A stretch of DNA of 64,000 nucleotides from Byssothecium circinans (Eukaryota; Ascomycota; Dothideomycetes; Pleosporales; Massarinaceae): assembly GCA_010015675.1 (NCBI GenBank), contig ML976982.1:76612-140611 (forward strand), in the 5' to 3' direction. The notes under the pieces are model-generated. The model saw nothing but the letters and a program-made list of their open reading frames with translations, was not told the origin of the DNA and ran no database searches. The translations under genes were made by a program, and so were the position numbers. Below, in pieces: positions 57,187 through 64,000 of this stretch (the stretch's first letter is position 1; every line of letters starts with the position of its first letter).

Positions 57187-58803
57187 TCATATCTGTCCCT
57201 TGATGTCTACTTTGCGGAAGGCGGTCTGGCGGAGGCCGTCGAATAAGGCGCTGCCTTCTTTCATCTTAATACGAGTTTGGAGCTTGCCATTCTCGTCGGT
57301 CTTCTGGTCAAAAAGATGTTGAGCACCAATGGAGATGAGGAATTCACGGCAGGCGTCATCGTTGTCGAAGCTGAGCTCATCCGTGAGGAAGCGAAGCGCA
57401 ACGGTCATATATCTGCAACTAGTCAGCCCTTGTTTCTTGTCAAAAATAGTGTATACGTACGCTCTGGAGATGTTAGCGAGAGCATGGAGTCGCTCGCGCT
57501 CGATGAACATGTCGATCAGGTAGCTACCCATGTTCGGAGTGTCGAGGTAAAGCTGGAAGAATCTGTGGTAGTTGCCGAGAGCCAGCGACGAACGAACGTC
57601 GAGCGCATGTTTGATCCACGGCTGTACCTTGTCTGCTGCGGTTAATTCTGCCAACATGTCGTTCATGTCGGTCTTGTTGCACGTGTACACAATGTAGAGA
57701 ATACGATAGGCGGTGAACTCGGCCGGATTGCCTCCCAACTTTTGCAAATAGAGCGCCTTGAGTTGCGTCTGGCACTGGTTATACTCACCCAGATCCCCCT
57801 TTTCTAATGCAATGCGGGCATGGAGCTCATAGGCTTTCACAGTGAAGGCGTTCTTGATGTGCTGAACGGTGAGATCTTGGCGCAGGGACTTGAACTGGTT
57901 GCAGATGTAGCCATAGTTTTTCTCTTCTTTCCATTTGCGCGTGAGCATCTGCAGCGTCTTCTCCAGCACCTTTTGAGGGCGCACCGTCTCGGGTTTCGGC
58001 GGGGCAGTCAGACGGAAGTAGCTCTTTTCGAGACTCTGGTTTGTGCCGACGCACGGCGCGGTGTTCATATCTGAGTCAGAGTCGTGGCGGGGGGAGTTCC
58101 AGGGTGGTGTGGGCTTGTTGCCGGCTTTTCCGAGATTGAAGCGCTGCTTACGCTTTTCGAGCTCAGCCTGATCAAACTTACTTGGAGAGTCCCGTGATAG
58201 AGCATTCTTCTTGTGGCGCTTGTCGGTCCCGCTGGCAAAGGTGATGCGGTCTTCTAGGTTAGTTCTGCGCCAGGGTGGGATGGAAGTCTCAGGCTGTGGC
58301 TCGTCTGGATCCAGCGACTTGCGCTTTTTGGATTGAGGAGGGTCAAGGGCAGGGTTAGTGAAGCCATTGGAGATTTTCATGGAAGCTGCAGCCTTGGCCT
58401 CTGCGCGCTCATCTCTGAGAATCTCTTGCGGCAGCGGATGTGTCGGCCAGTCGATTTCGTCGAGCTGCCCCAGGTTGGCGAAGCCGCCGATCACGTCCTT
58501 GAGCTTCTTCGTCATATCCTCTTTCGTTATTCCCTCGATAGCGTTCTGCGGCTCGAAAGCACGGCCAACGTACTCGCGGACGGCGGGCGGCCAATCGACC
58601 TTGGGCGGTCTGGCGGGCGACGCAGCTTCGGCCTGCTTGGGTATAAGGTTGGGCCGGATGGAGTTGACGCCGCGGGGGAGACTCACTGGAGCGGGAGGCG
58701 GTGGACGGGCGAGGGTTGTGCGTGCAGTGACTGTGGTGTAGGCGGGTGGTTGCAACGGGCTCTGGGTCCACGCCACGGTGGAGGAGGAGGTCGGGAAGGC
58801 CAT
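57187..58803 (-). CDS. THP3: THP3/LENG8-like SAC3-GANP domain protein
   Basis: Relative of yeast Thp3, which works with Csn12 in transcription elongation and splicing-coupled mRNA metabolism. The start at 58803 gives MAFPTSSSTVAW. The first 260 residues are disordered, with VREYVGRAFEPQN (the conserved N-terminal helix of the family), PLPQEILRDERAEAKAAA and SKKRKSLDPDEP. The SAC3/GANP domain begins near KSYFRLTAPPKPETVRP and LEKTLQMLTRKWKEEKNYGYICNQFKSLRQDL, continues with KNAFTVKAYELHARIALEKGDLGEYNQCQTQL, and ends with a winged helix near MTVALRFLTDELSFDN and REFLISIGA. A 48-nt intron (57460-57413, GTACGT..TGCAG, branch GCTGAC) is in frame and stop-free. Splicing gives 522 residues and restores ISRAYMTVALRFL. 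Confidence 0.9.
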   Translation of the reverse strand: MAFPTSSSTVAWTQSPLQPPAYTTVTARTTLARPPPPAPVSLPRGVNSIRPNLIPKQAEAASPARPPKVDWPPAVREYVGRAFEPQNAIEGITKEDMTKKLKDVIGGFANLGQLDEIDWPTHPLPQEILRDERAEAKAAASMKISNGFTNPALDPPQSKKRKSLDPDEPQPETSIPPWRRTNLEDRITFASGTDKRHKKNALSRDSPSKFDQAELEKRKQRFNLGKAGNKPTPPWNSPRHDSDSDMNTAPCVGTNQSLEKSYFRLTAPPKPETVRPQKVLEKTLQMLTRKWKEEKNYGYICNQFKSLRQDLTVQHIKNAFTVKAYELHARIALEKGDLGEYNQCQTQLKALYLQKLGGNPAEFTAYRILYIVYTCNKTDMNDMLAELTAADKVQPWIKHALDVRSSLALGNYHRFFQLYLDTPNMGSYLIDMFIERERLHALANISRAYVYTIFDKKQGLTSCRYMTVALRFLTDELSFDNDDACREFLISIGAQHLFDQKTDENGKLQTRIKMKEGSALFDGLRQTAFRKVDIKGQI

Positions 58804-59167
58804 TTTCGGCGGGGCGCCAAGACGCAAACGAAATCCCAGACTGTAGAGTGAGTATGTATGAGGAAAGAGCAGGTGAAGACAGCACGATAATCCGAAATGT
58901 GCGGCGTTGCTGTGGTGAGGGTGATGTGGAGAGAGAAGATGAGGAAGAAGAGGAAGAGGGAGAGAATGGATGTGTGCGGTGAGGCGGGTGATCCCCAGGC
59001 TGTCACAGGTTGGGATGGCGCGCCAAGCCGATTGGGGCCGCACTAGCGATCATTCTGGACGCGTGAATGAAGCCGGCGGTGTCTGTGAATTGCGACGAGA
59101 TGTGTGCTATTAGAGTCTTCTGTCCAGCCTGGTTCTGCCCTGACTGTCCTACTCATGCGCACTCTTT
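58804..59167. other. Divergent promoter, THP3-like and VPS36
   Basis: A short gap between two divergent starts, containing GAAGAGGAAG-type purine runs near 58930-58965. No gene. Confidence 0.5.
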
Positions 59168-61032
59168 ATGTTCCTCCATCAGCTCGACCTAACAACGGCC
59201 CTGCGTCCCTCGCTCCTGCCTGAGGAGACGCTGCTGTTTGTGCAAGATGCCGTTGGCTTGTATGAGGGGTATGTTTGCATCCGCTTGCTCTGCCTTTGCC
59301 CCTCCTCCTAACCACCCACAGCAAATTCAAGATCCCGCAGTACCAGAATGGCCAGGCCTACTTGACCTCGCACCGGGCTTGCTACGTCGACCATGACGAA
59401 CCACGCCAGAATTCCGTCGCCATCCATTTGAAGTATGTGGAGCGGCACGAGTTCTACGTAGGTCCGCCAGCGAGAGTGAACGGCGTCGTTAACGCTGTGC
59501 AGGCCGGTTTCCTCAAGTCGTCTCCAAAGATTACGTTGTATCCAAAGCCATTGAAACAATTGTCTCGAGGTCCAACAACGACCGCCACCCCCGAGCGCGG
59601 CGGAACTCCTGCCCCCGCACCCGCACCTGCTGTGAGCGCAACATGGGTCTGCCCGATATGCTCATTTTCGAATCCAGTGCCGTCTAATTTCGATCCCGCG
59701 ACTGCGAATGCTCGGACACCATTGCCGCCGTGTCTGGCGTGTGGGATAAAACCGCCACTAGTGCATGTGGTGAAGGCAGCTATAACCGCCATGTCAAATC
59801 GACAAGCATCTGAACTTCCCCCTAGATATGATGATACACGGGGTCCTACGCCGTCAAAGTCGGCAACAGGATACAATAACCTTGTGTGTCTACGGTGCAC
59901 GTTCCAGAACCATCCCTCATTGACCACGTGTGAGATGTGCGGAGGTCCCCTTCCACCTCCGGCGGACAAACGCTTAGAGATCCAACAAGAAATTGGCCGA
60001 GCCGCATCACCTGGACCATCGCTCAAGACACCACTGAAGGATGAGTCGATTGAGTGTATCAAGTTCTCGTTTCGGTGCGGTGGTGAGAAAATCTTTTACG
60101 AGAGACTGAAAAATGCACTCGTCCAGCGCAAGTGGCTGCTCCAAAGCGCACCCCCCATCCCAAAACCACGTCCCGCATCTAGCGCACCTGAGGAAGGCCT
60201 CTCTACGCCTACAGATTCATCATCTCAAGATCCTGCACGAAACAAGGTCGTCGGTATCGCCGGCTTAGAGCGTAGAGGTCTCGAGCAGAGAAAGAACAAT
60301 GAAGCCATGATCGGCAGCTCCTTTGAAGATCTCGAAGCCTTGATGACTTCCGCGAAGGAGATAATAGCACTCGCTGAACAGTTTGCATCACAGGCGAATT
60401 TAGGGACAAATGGAAGCTCCGAAGCCAGCGCCCTTGCCTCGCAATCCGCATCAGCGCTCGGTCTAGTAACCACAAAAGACATGCTTGGATCAGGATCAGA
60501 ATCACTCTACGTTTCTGAACTATCACGGAATCTCGCGGAGTGGCTCACAGATGACACTCGCGGCATCTTGAAGAAAGAAGGAGGTATAGTGACTCTCGTC
60601 GATCTATGGGCTGTCTTCAACCGAGCGCGAGGCGGCGTAGAGCTCGTCAGCCCCGCAGACTTTGAGAAAGCTGCTCGCATGTGGGACAAGCTCAAACTCC
60701 CCGTGCGTCTACGGCAGTTCAAGAGCGGTCTCCTCGTCGTGCAGGGCCGCGACAGGACCGACGAGAAGACAATCGCGAGTCTAATCGCCTGGCTCAAGTT
60801 GCTGCACACAGAGGCTCCATCGCCGGACACGTCGTGGGACTGGCAAAAGTTTGGAAGAGGAGTCACGGCGCAAGAGGCTGCTGAGTGGTTTGGCTGGAGT
60901 GTGGGTGTTGCTACAGAAGAACTCGAAATGGCGGAAGAGGCGGGCGCGCTTTGTCGTGAACAGGGTCTCGATGGTGTGAGGTTCTGGGAGAACTGGCTTG
61001 TCAGCTTGCCGGTTGGGGATTCCGTCACCTAG
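59168..61032 (+). CDS. VPS36: ESCRT-II subunit Vps36
   Basis: Links ubiquitinated cargo and PI3P to ESCRT-II on endosomes. Exons 59168-59268, 59322-59457 and 59503-61032 give 588 residues. The GLUE domain starts at LDLTTALRPSLLPEETLLFVQDAVGLYEG and continues with GQAYLTSHRACYVD and FLKSSPKITL. Two NZF-type zinc fingers are inserted in it: WVCPICSFSNP..PPCLACGIKPP (about 125-165) and LVCLRCTFQNHPSLTTCEMCGG (about 205-227). The winged-helix ESCRT core then runs from YVSELSRNLAEWLTDD through LVDLWAVFNRARGGVELVSPADFEKAARMWDKLKLPVRLRQF to GLDGVRFWENWL. The second intron (45 nt, 59458-59502, GTAGGT..TGCAG) is in frame and stop-free; splicing gives EFYAGFLKSSPK, as expected for the family, and read-through would insert 15 residues into the GLUE fold. 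The first exon carries the real start. Confidence 0.95.
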
Positions 61033-62050
61033 ACCTATGTTTATAATTGATTCAGCTGCTCGATTACTCCGATTCCATGCCCAAGCCAACGCTGTGCGAC
61101 TTCGCCTGCCCGAACACCACCGCCATGCACACAATTTGTACAAAGCTTCGTTTCGCAGCGTTCAACGGGCACGTTAGTTTGTGATGTTTCGCCAATCAAA
61201 TGGCTTGTCACGATGAGTCGAGCATGTTATACTGCCCGTGAGTACTACTTGAGCATTTACCGCTATGGGGCCCCTGGCACGACGCACCCTGTTTGATTCG
61301 GAGAGCTCCTTTATCGATTTGTGGCCTTGGGCCGTCGACTGAAGTGTCACTGCTACTTTATGCCGTTTTAGTACAAATGAATACGTTTCCAGCATTGGGA
61401 TCATTTTTCGGTGCCAACCACCTGGTTGATGCCCCATGTTACCACCCGGTACCTGGGGCACAGCACCTGGAATCTAGGTCACGTGGGGTGTACTCACCCG
61501 TACTCAATATTTCAAGACTTGCACCTAGACAGCAACGCTGAGTCTGGGTGTCCCGGTGGTAATCTCGAAATGCAATTAAGTCATCAACCACTTGCCTAGA
61601 CATGATACTTCAAATGGAGGGTCTCACCGAACACAACCAAATTACTACGCCTCTGCACAGGAAAAAACGGCCTGTCATCACCGTTGCACCGTCCGAGTAT
61701 TTCAAGTCGACACGTTCCCTCTCTCAGGAGATCTTCCTACCCGTGGCCGCTTGACTCTTATTCATAACCGATCAGGCCTCCCTACGCAGCGTGCGTAGCT
61801 ACTCCCTACCTAGATGTACCATGTTGGTACTCCCACACCAGGAGTCACCGAGACCAATGTGTCACCCACCAGGGGCCTCAGCAAAGACTCATAGGCCTTA
61901 ATCATGCTCAATGTATGACTCCGCACTCCTATATAAAATCGCTATGGCTCTTTTCAAAACAGTCCATCAATCGCACACCGTCCACTTTAATACGAAGACT
62001 TTTCCTATACGAGCGGACAAATATCACTACACTACAAAACCCCGATCACA
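61033..62050. other. Intergenic, no gene seen
   Basis: A 1-kb region upstream of the SRR1-like gene. It contains repeated ACCTGG/CACCAGG-type words around 61420-61490 and 61830-61880, and one CACGTG near 61481. No protein-like frame. Confidence 0.5.
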
Positions 62051-63424
62051 ATGTCAGTCGACACACGTGGCAAGTGGCCTGAAACGACAGAAGAAGAGCG
62101 CAAGTACCGCAAGGACGCGTTACTGAAGATAAAGATGGCTTTAGGAGAGGACGACGAAGGCCGGATTCGGGGGCCTATTTTTACGAAGGACCGCTTCAAA
62201 ACGTTTATCGAAGAGTTCGAACCGTTCATTAAGCGTGAGAAAGACCCTTTAACGGCTGCCTTAAAAACTATGAAAATACCGCACATGGATGGCAAACCTG
62301 AGAACTCCGTCACCGCCACTCTCACTCATAGACAAGAGAAACTCAAAATCGGAAAAGATGGAACTAGGGCTCTTACGAATGATGATAATGCAGAGGAAAA
62401 GATGATGAGTATCCGAGTTGTACAATTCAAGAATAAATCCGGGCATACGGCGACCATCAAGCTACTCGAGAACGATACCTTCAACATCAATTACCGGGGA
62501 ACTCTTGACTTGACCAAAGAAGAAGAAAAGGTTGGAGAACCTCGAAACAAGATTCCGGATTATGAAGAGAACACGAAACTGCGCAACATGCTGAGACAGT
62601 GTCCTCTTGGTCTGAGATATCAATCGTCCAGAAGTCACATGTACAACCCAGAGGAAAAAATATCAAGTGAGGATTTGGAGAAATCGATCTTGAGATGGAC
62701 GGCGGCATGGAAGGGAAGTGGTATCTGTGACATCATAGTCAAAACCCTCAAAGCCAATGCCGAAACCATGCCGCGAATCAACCGAGTCGTATGCTTTGGT
62801 CTCGGGTGTCTCAATCGCGACTCTAAGGACGGGCCCGGTATGTGTTATGTGCAGCATCTAGCTGCAGCTACCATCCGGGATACTTTGCAAACGGCACAAC
62901 CCAACGACCAAGGTCATCCGAACGTTATCGAGGTTCACGCTCAGGATCCAGAATACACTCCGCGTTGTAAAGGGCTCCTTGAGAAGATCAACATTAAGAC
63001 TGTTAACGCAACACTCGCAGAAGGCATGACTCTCATCGACAAGAACACATTTGTCATGACCATGACCTCGGATCCAGACATCTTCGATCCTGTAGTTGTC
63101 CTCACACTTCCTGAAGGACCCGCAGGTCTCTGGAGTTACAAGATCACAGGGAACGTGGAAGATCTCTCGACAGTTATTGCTGAGACCAAACGTGACGAAC
63201 TTGACACTAGTGAAATAGTCAGCGATCGTATGTGGAACTATATCCAAAGCTGCAAGCGCTTCCCTATCACTGGTAGCGACTGGTTCGGGGTAGCCCCGAT
63301 CAAATCAATATCAGGTTTCGATGCAAATGGGAATCCCATTTACAGGCTCGACGAAAACGGGAATGTCGTGTGCAAAACGGTTGATACGGAGCTATATCTC
63401 AGGAAGCTCCCGGAGTCGAAGTAA
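62051..63424 (+). CDS. SRR1-like domain protein
   Basis: Intronless, 457 residues, with a clear start (CACAATGTC). The C-terminal half has the SRR1-like pattern (PF07985): INRVVCFGLGCLNRDSK, YVQHLAAATIRDTLQ, IEVHAQDPEYTPRCKGLLEKI, ITVNATLAEG-like NATLAEGMTLIDKNTFVMTMTSDPD. The N-terminal 230 residues are charged and have no recognised domain (KWPETTEEERKYRKDALLKIKMALGED; later a segment with DTFNINYRGTLDL). SRR1 was named for a light-signalling factor in plants, and the yeast relative Ber1 is linked to microtubules; the biochemical role is unknown. Expanded fungal paralogues are common. The C-terminus ends in ELYLRKLPESK. Family confidence is moderate to good; no function beyond the domain is assigned. 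Confidence 0.8.
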   Translation: MSVDTRGKWPETTEEERKYRKDALLKIKMALGEDDEGRIRGPIFTKDRFKTFIEEFEPFIKREKDPLTAALKTMKIPHMDGKPENSVTATLTHRQEKLKIGKDGTRALTNDDNAEEKMMSIRVVQFKNKSGHTATIKLLENDTFNINYRGTLDLTKEEEKVGEPRNKIPDYEENTKLRNMLRQCPLGLRYQSSRSHMYNPEEKISSEDLEKSILRWTAAWKGSGICDIIVKTLKANAETMPRINRVVCFGLGCLNRDSKDGPGMCYVQHLAAATIRDTLQTAQPNDQGHPNVIEVHAQDPEYTPRCKGLLEKINIKTVNATLAEGMTLIDKNTFVMTMTSDPDIFDPVVVLTLPEGPAGLWSYKITGNVEDLSTVIAETKRDELDTSEIVSDRMWNYIQSCKRFPITGSDWFGVAPIKSISGFDANGNPIYRLDENGNVVCKTVDTELYLRKLPESK

Positions 63425-64000
63425 TTTGTATGTGTTGCCCGTCAGCACACTGCATATAGGGTACATTGTCATCCTCCCCAGTGAGACAGACAAATTTTCA
63501 ATTTCTCTCATGCGACTAGATAGGTAGTTGGATTTTCAACCTCAGCGGGCTTCACGGCCGTCCACTCTTTTGCTACCGATAAAATCGAATACAATCATTT
63601 TACTCTACACCAATCTTCCCATCATGATCTTGTACTAACAAGCCAAAGTTTGCAGCACTTCCCTAGACCCGAGTGGAAACATTATTGCTCATCTTACTAT
63701 GAAACTGCTTCGAATGCATTATACTTCAATTTGCGACGTTTTCCATACTTCAGACCTAGTAAAGTGTCACCATGCTTTCGCACTAGTCCTGTACACTCTG
63801 TCATATCGCTAACGAGGCCAGTCATTCACCGATTAGTCACGCTCCTGTACCACGTTGCAGAGCCGCATCGTGGCACAGAGCTATTGGAATCAATGCGTCA
63901 ACTAGTAGTGGTGTGTAGAAGGTGTCAGAAGGTTCAAGAGTTTAAGATTGTATGACTCCTACCATTCTTTCTGTATAAGATCTTGGGGGCCTCCTTCCCC
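63425..64000. other. Window end, no gene seen
   Basis: The 3' region of the SRR1-like gene and flanking sequence. The 101-codon frame at 63650-63955 has no motif or convincing start. Confidence 0.5.

Noticed and set aside
57187..59043. 618-residue reading of the THP3-like gene from 59043
   Set aside because: The extra 80 residues are low-complexity His/Leu/Pro sequence from the promoter; the ATG at 58803 begins a normal N-terminus.

Overview
The window looks like nuclear DNA of a filamentous ascomycete (Pezizomycotina), most likely a dothideomycete of the Pleosporales type. The reasons are short introns (45-180 nt) with GTAAGT-like donors and CTGAC/CTAAC branch sites, lineage-typical families (DUF3433 membrane protein, BYS1-like secreted protein, HET-domain protein, DUF7924 protein), and transposon ORFs carrying several premature stops that resemble repeat-induced point mutation (RIP). 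The order is inferred from family content only. Exon structures were assembled by hand from splice signals and reading-frame agreement.

Left part (1-34.5 kb), mostly housekeeping: a short phosphatidylserine decarboxylase, a tiny Tudor-type HVA1-like protein, a ComA/HSA32-like protein, a 1453-residue double-DUF3433 membrane protein, a BYS1-like secreted protein, HRQ1 helicase, a single-pass Cys-rich surface protein, a mitochondrial-type holo-ACP synthase (PPT2), tRNA-Ser(AGA), a single-copy copia-Gag-like protein, aspartate aminotransferase, UFE1/syntaxin-18, a DHA1 drug:H+ antiporter and a small Cys-rich secreted protein.

Middle part (34.6-51.9 kb), accessory: a decayed Zn2Cys6-type transcription factor C-terminus stops at a C22A21 homopolymer. 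A roughly 3.3-kb AT-rich gene-poor island follows, then a conserved membrane protein, a 1418-codon TPR-HET fusion, and a DUF7924 gene split by a complete 3,750-bp Tc1/mariner-type element. The element has 147-bp terminal inverted repeats, a TA target duplication and two convergent genes. Each inverted repeat carries the same mini-exon (ATG plus six codons, then GTAAGT). That exon splices in phase to the transposase at one end and to an unrelated 703-codon partner gene at the other. This shared TIR-encoded leader is the most unusual structure in the window.

Right part (51.9-64 kb), housekeeping again: BEM1 polarity scaffold, a THP3/LENG8-like SAC3-domain protein, VPS36 of ESCRT-II, and an SRR1-like domain protein.

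Four conserved genes (PPT2, BEM1, THP3-like, VPS36) each contain one 45-57 nt intron whose length is a multiple of three and which has no stop. Plain ORF calling reads through these introns and adds 15-19 residues.
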